From positions 124,001 to 188,000 of the forward strand of contig MU401481.1 of NCBI GenBank assembly GCA_022579005.1: DNA of 64,000 bases. The letters are read 5' to 3'. Both the position numbers and the translations under genes were made by a program. Shown one piece after another: positions 23,560 to 36,225 of the stretch. This DNA is from Poronia punctata. Taxonomy: Eukaryota; Ascomycota; Sordariomycetes; Xylariales; Xylariaceae. Within the stretch, counting starts at the first letter, position 1. The number at the start of each line of letters is the position of its first letter. Under the pieces are notes generated by a model. The model saw only the letters and a list, made by a program, of their open reading frames with translations. It was not told the origin of the DNA and did no database searches.

Positions 23560-25248
23560 TGTGGAATAAACTAAACTGGCAGAAGCACTGTGTTTATGGC
23601 GGTGATTTGATGTGTTCGTTTTTAGGTGCTTAGGGTCGATGAAGCGCAAAAACGATATTTTAGTAGGTAGGTTTGTTTAGTTTTCTCCTTTTTTTGTGGA
23701 TTTTTTATAAAGGTATAGTTTGAGTTTAGGTTCTAGGTGGTTGTGTTCATCCCATTCAGGGCTTCAATGATAACATTTCCGAGTCTTTATTGACAAGGCT
23801 TAATAAGAGGTGCGAGAAATGAATCAAAGGAGATTGTGGAACGCCATAGAAGACGACGGAGCTACCTATATATGCATTTGAATTGCCCCTAGGGAAAGAA
23901 ATAGACGTGATAGTCATATAATTTACTATCTAGCAAGGAAGGTCGAAGGGGGACCTCCTTACCTGCGCAAAGGGTCCTTTAGACCCTTGGCCCTTTTGTG
24001 GCCCACCACACTTTGTTGGTGGCCCTGGAATGAATCGTGACCGAGCCTGTCACCAATAAGTGCGAACAATAGTGAGATTTGTGGGTCAGGCCGCCGTCGG
24101 AAGGGTCCCATCCAGGGACGGATCACTGACAATCTGTTCGCCACGATGCAAGAAACGACAATCGCCGGGCTGATCACCTAAGAAATCAGCCAAGCCATGC
24201 GTCACCGTCACCGCTCTTTTTCTGGAACCTGGGGGCTTCGTGTGTCTGAGCGGGTAGAATGTGGGGTGATTAGGAAGGCCGGTTCCGCTCCGCAATTTCC
24301 ATTTATGTAGACGGGCAGGAATTGGGGGGGGGGGGGGGGAGTTCGGCCAACCCACACGAACCTAACCTACGAATAGATACGATTTCGCCGATAGGAGATA
24401 GGTAGCCACCTTTTCTGCACCTATGTCTGTATGTTTACGAGGCTAGTCTTCTTTCCAGAGATAAGTATTTGTGATAGAAACTATCCATGTACCCAAACAT
24501 AGTAATGAGTGGTTTCCCAACCTTGGCGATTTTCTGCAGAACCTGTAACAGAGTATGTTCACGTGCTCACCAGAAGCAATCAAAGTAGAAACACGATGGG
24601 TCACCTTCCCTTCGATACAAGTCTAACCTACCTAGGCAGTGCTAGGGTACATGTTTGTGTCTGACTGTGGCCCTGTGGTAACCTAGTGTGCCAAGTCCAA
24701 TTCGCTATTTACTCGTAAGCAGGAACTACTCGTACTGTTGAGGGATGAGGGAATTAGAATTGACAGTACGGATTCGGCATGAGGTCGGACTACGTGTCGG
24801 TCCCCGGCGTTGCATGGGCACCACCCAATCTATCCCTAGTCGAAATCCGGCCAGCTCAAGCGACCCGAACATCGATGGGGGGCTGGCTGGTCTTTGTACT
24901 ACTATCGTGAACCTTCTTTTGCTTGGTAGACTAGGTAGTGATTATGCTTGTCCCGCCCGAAACGGACGCAATTGACACCAGCAAAAAAGCCACGGTCCTT
25001 GACTTGCATGCCCCAGTTCGCCGGTTTCTTGCAGAGACCACCAAGGCTTTTCGCTTCTTAACCTGTTAAGAGTAATAATAATATTAGTTATAACTATAGT
25101 CGTCTCTGCCGTGCTATACTTGGCGTCATAATGCAGCCCTGAAGAGTTCAGTAGCGAAGTCCGATTTAGGGCCACCATCATCACTTTGCATAAGCCGCTC
25201 GACGCCTCATTAACTACCATAATCCTTTCCTCGAGGCACTATCCCCCC
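23560..25248. other. 1.7 kb intergenic region
   Basis: The upstream region of the small protein gene and the 3' side of the DUF1295 gene, both on the minus strand. It holds a 7-bp hairpin AAGGGTC/GACCCTT (23970-23988), a G16 run (24324-24339) and scattered CTACCTAGG words. No gene is supportable. Confidence 0.55.
24324..24339 (+). repeat. 16-nt G homopolymer
   Basis: Uninterrupted run of 16 G in intergenic DNA. It could form a quadruplex and is a likely assembly-uncertain site. Confidence 0.8.
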
Positions 25249-26515
25249 CTACTTTTGCTTGGCCTTCTGTCTCTTGGCCAGATCGCTTGTCCGGATGATT
25301 TTGGGAGTTGCTGTCGGCGCCTTGTACGGCCGGAGACTTGGGAGTAAGACTCCAACCTGCTTCTGGTACGTCGTATACTCTGGATATTTCTTGGCCGTGA
25401 TTAGCTCGGTTAGCCAGGTCGAACCCTGGAACAGCATAAGCAGAAACAATGCGCCAGCGCCGGCCCAGCTGTAAGAGACATTGCTGGCATAGCAGCTCCA
25501 CTGATAAAGGACGAGCCAGATGGTCTGCTCCGCCGTGAAATTGGGATGCCTGCAGTATGCCCATAGGCCCTTTGTGACGAAACCCCTGTTCAAGTCATCG
25601 AGGGAATACTCGCAGCCCCGAGGGATTTTTGCTGTCTTTTGGTATCCTTTCTTCGCGGTTTGATAGTCTATAGCCATGTTAACGTCATCCCCGCCATGTA
25701 CCGCAGCTTAGGTAGGTAACGAACCCCATTGTTGTTGATCGCTAAACCATTCGGACAATACAAGGGCGAGCTGTGTGGTAGCAAATAACACATCGGCGAT
25801 TCCGATTTTAGGTTCGATCTTTGAAGCTAGCAGGACTACGTATGTCGGGGCGGCAAGCAGGAATAGTAGAATACTCTGTATAAAGGAAATGAAGGTTATG
25901 TTGAATAAGGTGAATATAACCGGGTGGCAGTGGCTCTTGACGATCTCCCTTTTGTGACGTTAGATAACGAGCGAAACGGTGGACGATAAGGGAACACTAC
26001 GAACCATCTATAATCTTCAGACCCGACTTTATAGCCACCTTTGCGCCAATAGTTGAAGGTCAGGCGAGCCTAGAGAGATATGTTATTATACCAAACATAC
26101 TTCTTAGCCCACCTAGAGTACCGGGGTGAGGACAGGGTATTACTGGCATACTTACACTCCATATAATGCTCCAGCACAGAATCAAGTTCAGTCGCTGGCT
26201 AGGTAGGTTGTTCAGGTGTGCCCAGAGAGCAAAGTGAGCGTTATAGATTGTAGGTAATATACTCCAGAGCCGGTCTATCTGGGAATAGTTACGATTAATT
26301 TCGGAGACTACCAAGGCGACGCAGCCAACGAATATGGAAATTGCAAAGCCCGAAACAAGCGGGTTCGTGCTCGCATAAAGTTCGACCAATGATCCGCGGC
26401 TTGTCAAGGCATCAAGGATATTGGACGGGAGTTCGTAGAGCTGAGGCAAGAAAGGCTCAACAACTTTGGCATATTCGGCACAGTCTTCTAGTGATTTGAC
26501 GATGGGAAGAGCCAT
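25249..26515 (-). CDS. DUF1295-family membrane protein (steroid reductase-like)
   Basis: Four exons on the minus strand, 26515-26156, 26069-26005, 25948-25725 and 25667-25249, give 355 residues. Key family stretches are YSQIDRLWSILPTIYNAHFA, LTFNYWRKGGYKVGSEDYRW and, near the C-terminus, NRGFVTKGLWAYCRHPNFTAEQ. The last contains the R-H-P-N-F motif shared by DUF1295 proteins and the steroid 5-alpha-reductase/ICMT superfamily, where it contributes to cofactor binding. Several hydrophobic segments (for example SGFAISIFVGCVALVV, SILLFLLAAPTYVVLLAS, YSWAGAGALFLLML) indicate a polytopic, probably ER, membrane protein. Substrate unknown. Introns 2 and 3 both use a GTTCGT donor. The C-terminus is Lys-rich (LAKRQKAKQK), which may be an ER-retrieval-like tail. 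Divergent from Vid21. Confidence 0.85.
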
Positions 26516-28047
26516 CTTGTAGGCAAGTCCGTGATGTATAGCTTGTTAGCCTTGCCGTCGTTATCGCAACCCTCTGTAAAATCAAGCTTCTTACTATAGG
26601 CTTGAATTCTTATTAAAGGACATGAATGCCATTCCATTAAATAGCTAAGGACAGTTGGAAAGTCGACATCATGATTTGGGAAAATTCAGAGGAGACAAAG
26701 GCGGACGTCATCTAACCTTGTTCATTAGCAACCAATAATCCACACGCCACAGCTGAACGCGTCCATGAATATGTGGGGACTTGGTGTTGTACGCCAGTTA
26801 TGTTCCATTATGATTCACTATGCCCACCTGTTATACACATGCTATAATTTAAAGTGATATCCATGTCTTGCCAACTTGAATAATGTACAACTATATCGTA
26901 AGTAGGTAGTAGTAGGTAGTAGTACTGGTATATAAGGGCGCAGATAAAAAAGCCTTGGATTATCCCTATCCTTTGTCTCCAAGGCTGAAGTCTACGTAAA
27001 CAGTAAAGGTCACGTATGTAAGCCGTCATCGTAGCCTTGAAGGTTGGGCTGCTCATACAAGTCTTCAGTAACATCCAAGTAACAATTCTCTGCCCTAGTT
27101 GCATTTGTTAATCTAATCAATGATGATTCTTTTGTTGTCCTTCTATCAATTGCACATAATGTATGAGTACGGTAGCATTTAATCATGCTATATAGGACGC
27201 GTTCCTTGCTGTGTATTTGATTATAACTGCAAATGGCTCCATATCAAGGCGTTGCGCTTGTTCATTTCAGGTCTGCTGGCCACGCCGATTCATTACCTAC
27301 ACAGTAGGATCAGGTAAGGATGTGTATTATGATACAAGTAAAGCCATATAAGATAAGAAGCTTTCCAGGGTTGAAACTACACATATATGTACAGAAAGCT
27401 GCTATTTGGTGTGCTTATAGATATATGATCTTAAAGACAAAACTTACAACGCTCTATTCAACTTGAAGGTTATATTTTCCATTAAATATATATGGACTGG
27501 ATTCACTTGCATACCACCGTCAGAACCCAGAACATGCAGAAAGTTAATACCTAAGAGCCGTCCAGCATTTAGCATACAATCATATCTCTCGCTTTGATTA
27601 TCGGCCTGATGTCTTTCAATATATACACTAACAGGTAGTTGCATGTAGGTATCTATCTACTTGTATTTGGTCTGCCAATACTACATCTTCTAGATTGCGT
27701 AAAGGTGGCCATTTTTAGGTAGCTCCATCAGGCGCTTTACAGGCATTAGACACCCCCTAACTCCACGTAACGGCCCCTTGGTTATCCTGAAGAAGTACCT
27801 TATACCAGCGGCTTCCTTGTACTAACACCTGAATCCTACCTGTGAAAGGCAACTCCGCAGTGAAGCGCATCCGTGAAAATTTCAAACACTTTATCAGTTC
27901 CCAACACCAGCCAATTCTCAATCAATCAAAGCACATCAGCAACGTTGTTTTCTATCAAAAGAACAGGCCCAGCCATCTTGTATTGCCCTACTGAGTCTTG
28001 GGCCGGGTTGCTTTTGATGCAAATCTGATGTTGTTGCTGTCGGTGCT
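26516..28047. promoter_or_regulatory. upstream region between DUF1295 gene and Vid21
   Basis: 1.5 kb between divergent starts, AT-rich around 26800-27660 with many TATATA words and a GTAGGTAGTA tandem near 26902-26926. It must contain both promoters. No gene is seen. Confidence 0.5.
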
Positions 28048-31000
28048 ATGACTGAGGTCGCGCCCGCCGACCGCACAAGGCTTCTGCATTCAAAGCGGGC
28101 AGAATGCAGGTAAGAATAATACCAAACGATAGCGCATGCTTTTCCGATTATAAAGATATGATTTTCAGCATATTGACTTGATTTAGTGCAATTGCACGGT
28201 CGCGCAAGAGGAAACTATGTATTCTATACGAAGTCTCCATAAACTCTGATTCCCTCCCAAAGCGCAGCTTCAAGGATCTCGACGCGTATGAATACCCACC
28301 AGCGGAGAAACAATTCCTTGACGAGTGCGACATTCTACAGTATGTGCCATTCTAGCTGGAATATCCATCTCTTTTCCCTTCGCTTTTTCCGGTCGCGTCT
28401 GTGCCTTTTTCGGTCTTTGATTCTCTAGGGTACTTCTAAGTGCTAACGCTGCTTAAAGAGGACGGAGGCTAAACGAACAGAAAATACCACAGCGACCACA
28501 GGTGCGGCTGGACTACACTCGATATTTCCCTTCGCAGATCGAGAAACCTATTCCAGCGGCCAGCGGCAATACGCTATCAACACAACCTGCCAAGGAAGGT
28601 ACAAAAAATGAACCGCAGACTGTCATTTCCCGGACCCCGGCCACAATCAATACCGGGTTGCCGCCCGCGATAGCCACGCCGACGAATGCCTCTACGACGA
28701 TTGCGAAACACCCTCATCTAACACCCGTTCTGAACGTGCCATCCAATGCTCCTTCAGGACCCAATAGTTTACCAGTTGCGGTAGAAAGGAGTCCCAGCGA
28801 GGGAAGACAACATGGAAGGGAACATGTACAACAAAACCTGTTGGCGAACAGACGAGATGTCCCGTTGCAGTCTAGAGTGGCATCGCCACCCGGGGCTACT
28901 GCAAGCATCCCGCCACGGACAGAATCCCCTGCTCAACTGCAAGTACCACCGGCGCCTGATTTCAAGAGGCAACCACATCTAGATCGAAACCCCGACTCGG
29001 TCGCTCCGAGTCGGTCGGCCACGCCTATGGAAATTGACTCGCCGTTGTCCAAAGATGCAAGCTCTACCGTACCGGCACTTGACCACCTTCGGGCTGGTTC
29101 GGTGCGCGATGGTAGCGTCTCGTCGCCGACTTGCTCTACCCCCGGCGTAACGCCTACGGCGCCCGTTCTCCAGGGTCAAATAAAAGCGAGCCCTGTTAGC
29201 GATGCTGGTTTTGGTGGCCGGGCAGAAGGCGTAGTTCATAGGACAGAGCCGAGTACAGGCCAGGTCTTATCCCCCATACCACAAATCAATCAGCCTGTAG
29301 CACAATCAGGGCCACATCATGCTAAGCCCCCAGCATTGCAAAGCATTGGCAAGCAAGTGGAAGCTCAATTGGAGCGGGATGCAGTCCAGACTGTAGTGAG
29401 CGACGTTGCGAGTCCGCCTGTTAAGACAGTGCCGAATGGTGGAATATGGAGACAAAACGCACTATCCCATAGTCCTTCTACAGTTGCGGCGACCGCAAGC
29501 CCGTTGGAAGTTAATCAGAAGACGATATTGAGCAACGGATCTAGGGACCAGCCGGAGACGCGTTTTGGTTCGAATGGCCCATATCGACCGGAACAGAATG
29601 GGATTATGGGCATAATTACTACTCCGGCGGCGAACAGCCATCATGGGATTCCGGAGGGTAGCGGCGAGGGTGCTGACGTTCCCAAAACACAAACTCCGCG
29701 TCCGAACGAGCAGCAAGGAAACCTTGGTGGCGCATCAGCAGTCTCCCCAGAGCCAGTCAAAGTCGAAGTCGAAGAGCCCAGACGAGATTTCATAGTTCGA
29801 CTAACCGATGTCGCGCTCCAAAAGCCTGTCGCTGAGATTTTAGGGGAGCGCCCTCCACCCACTTCCGGATCCCAAACGCCCAGTGAATCTCAGACTACCC
29901 AAAGCATGCCTATAACGCCCATGTCGCAATCTTCTAAAGCGCGTTCTCGCAATATGAGTGAAAAAGACAAATCGAAGGAGAGAAGCAAACTCACTACTGT
30001 GGTATTTGGCAAACAAGCCCCTCGAGCGGCCAGTACATCCCAATCTGTAGTGCCCAGTCACTCTAAACCAGAACAGCTCCCGACTGATGATTATTACACC
30101 ACCTTATTCGTCAACGGGTTCGCGCAAAGTTCCAAATGGATGAAGCCGTTAGATCAACTCCTACACCAAGCTCACAAGACCGTCTCTACTCCGGATTCCT
30201 ACACGCAAATCTTTGACAACCAAGCCTGTCGCATTCTGCGTAGAGTCTACCACCTGCAGCATCATGACAAGTGGTCACTCCGTCAGCCCAAGCGTTGTCC
30301 TGAGCCTGTCAGGAAAACTTGCCATTGGGACATTCTTCTGCAAGAGATGAAATGGATGAGGACCGATTTTCGTGAGGAACGGAAGTGGAAGATGGCGGCC
30401 GCGCGCAATCTAGCTTACGACTGTGCCGAGTGGGTCGCCGCTTCAGCAGAAGAGCGGAAAGCTCTTCAGGTGAATACGGTGATTCCTCCCTTGGTTTCGA
30501 AAGATGCTAAAGACGTGTCGATGGAGGATATTCCACCCGCCCGAGTTTTAGACAACCATTCGACGCCCGATCTCATTCCATCCGGCGGGTCCGAGTCCCC
30601 GGTGGAGCCAGGAGAGGGTATAGACGATGACTTCCCAAGCACAGTTGCGCCGTCGGCTATTTTCGCTCTGCAAGACAACGACGTAGTCTTTGCCCTACGT
30701 CCCTCTCCCGTAACGGATCGGCTGTTTGAAGAACTACCTATGTACGGGGCGCCATTAAAAGTGCCCAAGTTCGATATAACAGCACCAGAGTACGACCCCG
30801 ACGCCTCCTGGAGGCGGCCTGCCCTCCCTTTGAGCAGGTTTGTCGAAGGTCAGATGGAGTTGACGGCGAGCGAGCCGCCAAAGAAGAGGAGCCGCTATGA
30901 GCATGTGCAAGACGACGAGGAAGAGGACGAGATCATATTCGGGCATGACGGGACGAAGCTTCCTCAACTACAACCTCAAAACCCTGAGGTGGCGCTTTTC

Positions 31001-32286
31001 CGTCCAGAAAACAAGGGTATCAAGGACCGGCTTCATGCAGGGCATCAGTTCCGGCCCCCCAGCGATAACATGCCATTCCAGGCATTTTATGAATCACGAA
31101 GCGCATCCCAGTGGACGCAGGCAGAGGATGATGAGCTGAAAAGTCTAGTACGCGAATACTCGTACAACTGGAGTTTGATATTCAATATGCTGTCGAGTAA
31201 ATCCATGTTCGCATCGGGTGCCGAACGACGCACGCCATGGGAGTGCTTCGAGCGCTGGGTCATGCTTGAGGGTCTTCCTCATGATATGCAAAAGACGCAA
31301 TACTTCAAACTTTGGCAAAGTAGGATTGAACAAGCCCAGCAGATCATACGCCAACAAAACCTCGCTGCAGCTCAGCAGCAAGCGCAACAGCAACAGGCAC
31401 AGCAACAGGCACAGGCGCAGGCGCAGGCGCAACAACAGGGACAGACTCCGCAACAAGGCACTCCAGCCGCCCCTGCCACGCCTCTTCCCCGCCGCCGAGT
31501 CTCCTTACCGGTCAAGGTAGAGCGACGACGTAACCAGAAACACATGACAATGCTCGACGCGATGAGGAAACTGGCAAAGAAGCGAGAAACGGCAGCGCAA
31601 AAACAGCAACAGAACGCCCAGCTAGCCGCAGCGCGGAAGACGGCTGAGGTTGCTCAACCCAAAGTATTGACAACAAAGACACCTCGAGAATACAGCATCA
31701 TGCGTTGGGAGAGAGACCAAGCCATGGCCGAGCGACTAGCAGAAAGGATGGCTCAGCAACAGCGCCACGAGGCACAGCGCAGAGTACGAGCCGCTACCAA
31801 TGCTGTTCCCGTTCCTAATAATACTAATGTTCAGTCACAGGCCGCAATTCAAAGAGCGCAGCAGAGTCAACACGCTCAGATGGCCGCTGTGGCCGCGGCG
31901 GCTCCTAACGGGGGACAGCTTCCCCAAGCCACCCCGCAAATGGCAGCCTCACATCCCCATGCGGCAATGGTTCGAGCCCCTAGCACGAACCACACCGTCA
32001 TTAATGGGCAACATCGACCCCGAATCCCGATGCCGGTGCCCTCAACGCCCGGCGCAGGTGAACACCCGAATACTATGGCTGGAAGTCTCGTTCCTCCCAT
32101 GCAAATGAACGGCTCACCTCAAATACAGATGCCTGTTGTCAATGGACAGGCGCAAATGTCCATGCCAGCTTCGGCCCACAACATGCATATGTTACTCCAA
32201 GCCCGACGAATATCCGAACAGCAACGTCAGTCGGTGCAGATGAGACAACACCCCCAACCTCAAGCTCAGCCACAATCAGAGCCTCA

Positions 32287-32317
<31 letters not shown>

Positions 32318-33046
32318 CAGCAACAACATCATCATACACCTCAGCAACAACAACCGCACCAGACTCATCCGCAACAGCCTCTCGCTCAACAACAGCATCA
32401 GCTACCCCACCAGCCCCACCAGCCCCAACAGCAGGTGACAACGCCTATGCAGACTTCACCGCCGGCGATGCGAGCTGGCGCTTTAAACGGTCTAAATCAG
32501 AAGAACTATATCAACAACGCCCAGGTGCAAGCCATGATGGCCTCATTTAACGCGACCAATGGATCCGGGCTGTCGACGCCTCCAGCTGCTGGGTTTAATC
32601 TAGCAGGTGGACAATCAGGATCGCCTCGTCCTAACGTCATCATGCCTCCTCAACATCAGACTTACCTATCTCAACTTCAAACTGTAGAGAATTACATAAG
32701 GTCTACTCAACCTGCTATTCCTCAAGATAAGGTCAGAGAGATGGCGAAGCAAATGGTGCAGAACAGGCTCAATGCCAGTGTAAGCCAGTCGGCAATGCAT
32801 GCTGCGGCCGGCTCTCCGGGGCAAGCCGCGGCCGCTAACGGTCCGCACCAGTATGCCCAACTTCTTCGTGCCCAACAGCAGCAACAAGCCGCTCAGGCCG
32901 CCGCCGCCGCGCAGGCGCAGGCACAAGCTCAAGCACAAGCACAAGTCCAAGCGCAGGCGCAACAAGTACAGGCCTCCCAGCAATCCACTCAACATCAGCG
33001 GAATTCTAGCGGGAGCGCTACGCCAACGCCGTCTATACCAAAGTGA
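28048..33046 (+). CDS. VID21: Vid21/Eaf1, scaffold subunit of the NuA4 histone acetyltransferase
   Basis: Exons 28048-28109, 28187-28339 and 28459-33046 encode about 1600 residues. The spliced N-terminus (LLHSKRAECSAIARSRKRKL, then EYPPAEKQFLDECDIL) matches the conserved N-terminal helix of fungal Vid21. The long exon holds a disordered Pro/Ser/Thr region, an HSA domain at about residues 615-720 (TTLFVNGFAQSSKWMKPLDQ, later HWDILLQEMKWMRTDFREERKWKM) that binds actin-related subunits, an acidic patch, a SANT/Myb domain at about 957-1015 (QWTQAEDDELKSLVREYSYNW) and a Gln-rich tail with a CAG/CAA-coded Q run near residue 1347. Eaf1 assembles NuA4, which acetylates H4 and H2A in the nucleus. A possible donor at 33004 is not needed. 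Length and order fit the filamentous-fungal family. Confidence 0.93.
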
Positions 33047-33630
33047 TTATGATGATTGACGCACTTGCTGGATGTTTATTTCAGCTACGGCCTGCGTTTG
33101 CTGTTTATTAGTTTTTATGCGTAGTATGGCATGGGAGCACGGAGTTGGGCATGGTATGGTGGCTTGCGGTGTTGTTCTTATTAGCGGCAAACGGTTTCAA
33201 CCTGATTTAACAGGGAAGACATGAGCAGCTGGGCTCTTCCACATAGGTGCCTAGCCAGCTTGCCCAGTGTACCTAGTAGAGAGGGCGTGCGATTGTGCAG
33301 CGAGTCCAGCTGGCACATAGACATAAATAAAAAAATATATCTAATACTCATCAAAGATTCTTGACAGGTGCACAATGCCGACATGTAAAGAAGTAGGGTA
33401 CCAAGAATTGCGGTTAGTATTCTTCCTTGTGACTATCAGGTGAAATGGGCTTCGGAGACTGGGACTCTTGACACTTCAGTCTGTCGGAGGTACCTAAGTT
33501 ACCCGTATCGATAGTGTGACCCATTTTAATTTTTCCTTCGAACCTCAAGCTTCATGTTCAACAACCCACTTTGTATTGGGTTCCTACAACATCCTCAGAC
33601 TGTTGCCGCAAGAAATCTCCTAGTTTTAAC
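33047..33630. other. Vid21 3' flank and MAK11 upstream region
   Basis: Tandem (same-strand) gene spacing of 584 bp. It should contain the Vid21 3' UTR and the MAK11 promoter. No gene is seen. Confidence 0.55.
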
Positions 33631-35133
33631 ATGGCGAAGCGCAAGAGAAACCCTGCTCCCAACGGTAATGCCACCCGTGAAGAGACGCCTTCTAAGAAGG
33701 CCAAAGTCCCCAATGTCTCGCAACCAGCCTCGCCGGTGACAATTCAGATTGTTACGGGATCCTACGACCGAGTACTTCACGGGATGACGGCGACAATCCT
33801 ATCCGAGGACAAAGTCGAATTCGCCGACACATTTTTATTCAACGCACACGGATCCGCGATACGATGTCTAGCGCTATCGCCTCCCTCAGCGCCGGAGCCG
33901 GGCAAGATCCAGAAAGTCATGCTAGCCTCGGGCAGCAGCGACGAGAGAATAAACGTCTATCACATATCGGCACATCCACCGAAACGGAAAGAAAAGGATA
34001 TGCTCTCTGCGATTGCGCCGCGCAAGATCCTCGAGAACCCCAAAAACCGGGAGATCGGCACGTTGCTACATCACTCGTCTACCGTTACCGCGCTCGCCTT
34101 CCCGACGAAGTCCAAGCTCATCTCGGCCTCGGAAGACTCTTCCATCGCAGTCACTCGCACGAGGGACTGGTCCCTCCTGTCGACGATCAAAGTGCCCAAA
34201 CCCAAGCCACAGGGCCGGCCGAGCGGCGACACGGCAGCGTTGGACGGAACGCCGGCAGGCGTCAACGATTTCGCCGTTCACCCTAGCATGAAGCTGATGA
34301 TCAGCGTAAGTAAAGGGGAGAGGAGCATGCGTCTGTGGAACCTAATGACGGCCCGAAAGGCCGGCGTCCTGAACTTCGGTCGGGACATACTACAAGAAGC
34401 CGGGGAAAGCAAGCATTCGCCCGGGGAAGGCAGAAAGGTAGTCTGGGGTGCGACGGAAGAAGGCGACGAGTTCTGTGTGGGCTTCGATCGCGATATCATT
34501 GTTTTCGGAATGGACAGCACACCCAAGTGCAGGGTCATGCCGGAACCCAGGAGGAAAATACATCAGTTCTGCTACCTTTCCGTGGATTCGACGACGGACG
34601 CTTCGCTGCTCGCAGTATCGACCGAGGACGGGAAAATCATGTTCTTCTCTACCAAGACGGACGATCTCTCATCATCTACAGATTCATCAAAGACGGATAA
34701 TTCTAAATCGGGGAAACTTCCCGTCGCCAAACTAGTCGCGCAATTGGGAGGGAAAGACGCGGGTATCACGGGGCGCATCAAGGATTTCTCCATTTGCACG
34801 GCCACCTCAGACGTCGACGGATCCGAGGACCTGTTCATATCTACGGGCAGTAGCGATGGCAGAATCAGGCTATTCAAGTTAAACATGGCGGATCTCACAG
34901 CGGAAAGACCAGCAGGGTGGTCTACTACAAACGTGGTTGGCAAGTTACTTGGCACCTGTGACACACAGAATAGAATCACCTGTATGAGCGCGTTTAAAAT
35001 GATACCCCGGCCGGAAGGAGTTGAGGATAGCGACGGCGAGTTTGATGAAGATGAGGATGAAGAGGATGATTCTAGCGACGAGGACGAAAAAGAAGAAGAT
35101 GACGACGACGACGACGACGATGATGAGAAATAG
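33631..35133 (+). CDS. MAK11: MAK11 WD-repeat 60S biogenesis factor
   Basis: Single exon, 500 residues, with start chosen at MAKRKRNPAPNG; an upstream in-frame ATG at 33571 would add 20 residues of unlikely sequence. After a basic, nuclear-type N-terminus the WD40 propeller begins: VTGSYDRVLHGM, then LFNAHGSAIRCLALSP, LASGSSDERINVYHIS, LLHHSSTVTALAFPTKSKLISASEDSSIAV, DFAVHPSMKLMISVSKGERSMRLWNL. The C-terminus is a strongly acidic Asp/Glu tail. This order, including the HGSAIRCLA and RSMRLWNL motifs, fits Mak11 of yeast and PAK1IP1 of animals, needed for early 60S subunit assembly in the nucleolus. A Ser/Lys-rich insert (about residues 345-370) lies in a blade loop. Confidence 0.9.
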   Translation: MAKRKRNPAPNGNATREETPSKKAKVPNVSQPASPVTIQIVTGSYDRVLHGMTATILSEDKVEFADTFLFNAHGSAIRCLALSPPSAPEPGKIQKVMLASGSSDERINVYHISAHPPKRKEKDMLSAIAPRKILENPKNREIGTLLHHSSTVTALAFPTKSKLISASEDSSIAVTRTRDWSLLSTIKVPKPKPQGRPSGDTAALDGTPAGVNDFAVHPSMKLMISVSKGERSMRLWNLMTARKAGVLNFGRDILQEAGESKHSPGEGRKVVWGATEEGDEFCVGFDRDIIVFGMDSTPKCRVMPEPRRKIHQFCYLSVDSTTDASLLAVSTEDGKIMFFSTKTDDLSSSTDSSKTDNSKSGKLPVAKLVAQLGGKDAGITGRIKDFSICTATSDVDGSEDLFISTGSSDGRIRLFKLNMADLTAERPAGWSTTNVVGKLLGTCDTQNRITCMSAFKMIPRPEGVEDSDGEFDEDEDEEDDSSDEDEKEEDDDDDDDDDEK

Positions 35134-36225
35134 ATATACCGAGCATCTTCATATTAATTTCAAGATGAACTTGTCTACGTCTTCTTACACGTACTTGCTG
35201 AGTAATTCCAAGTCATGTCCATCAGCAAAGCAGTGCGCTTCATGTTCCAAAGGTTGGTAAAGAATAGGTACAAGTTTCCACGCAACCCATCATATCTCAG
35301 TTTCAAAGTGCGTCAACGTGCAGGATAATTAATTGATTTTTATTATCCACTACCTATGTCAATGTGCCAACGTACACGTAACACACAAGACTACCAGTAG
35401 ATGCGGCATACCATGATGGGCAAATTCCGGAATACCCACACCGTCACGGAGACCTTTCCTCCCGTCGAGTCCTTAACTACCTTAACCCCACTAAACTGCT
35501 CAAACACCTTAGGTAGGTAGTTATAATAATCCATATAAACTTACGGTGTAGGTTAGTTAGATCGTCGACCCAAAGAAAAATGTAAATGTGTCTTTTGGCG
35601 GTGTAATTTGACTTGACGGGATTGGACAATACCTGTCTACTATCCAAATCCGATTCATATCGCGGAACGGCAATTGTTTGTACTCACTCCTACGTGTACG
35701 TGTACTACTCGTAAGGTTAGGTTTTGATTAACCGGTGACGTAGACATACATATATTTTATCCACAAACAGGTCTCGGAGCCCACATCGACACCTACCTCA
35801 CCTACCTCACCTACCTCACCTACCATATTTGGTCTTGCCTATGTAGGTATGTACTCGATCTACCGTACTCAGTACACGTACATGTTGCATACGAGAGGTT
35901 AAATCACGTGTGGAAGTCGATCTCCGGGTAGGTATAGACCGACGTCAGGGGTAAAAGCGGGTAAGCCCGGTAAATGCCGAAGCCAGTCTCACGAAGCCAT
36001 CACGCGAAACATGACGGACGTAGGCGTCAGGTGGTATGTATAAGCCAGCCAGACGACACCATGATTGGAGCGGGCTTCCGCGACTTTGACTAAGTAGATA
36101 GCTTCTTATTTCTTTTTGACCCAAGGTGGAAAAAAAAATCATGTTGCTTCTATTAATAATGCTAACCCTCGCAACTTTTACATAACCTTTTTGGCTCCCT
36201 TAACTCCCGGCGGCTATTATCTAGC
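35134..36225. other. convergent 3' flanks with a 9-bp tandem repeat
   Basis: About 1.1 kb between the convergent MAK11 and homocitrate synthase stops. It contains the tandem repeat at 35791-35824 and a cluster of CGTGTACGTGTAC words at 35692-35706. No gene is seen. Confidence 0.55.
35791..35824 (+). repeat. 9-bp tandem repeat, 3.8 copies
   Basis: Unit ACCTACCTC repeated perfectly three times followed by ACCTACC. It is built from the same TACC step that is scattered through the intergenic DNA. Confidence 0.85.

Noticed and set aside
32139..32441. 100-codon Ala/Val-rich minus-strand frame
   Set aside because: Antisense of the Vid21 Gln-rich tail.
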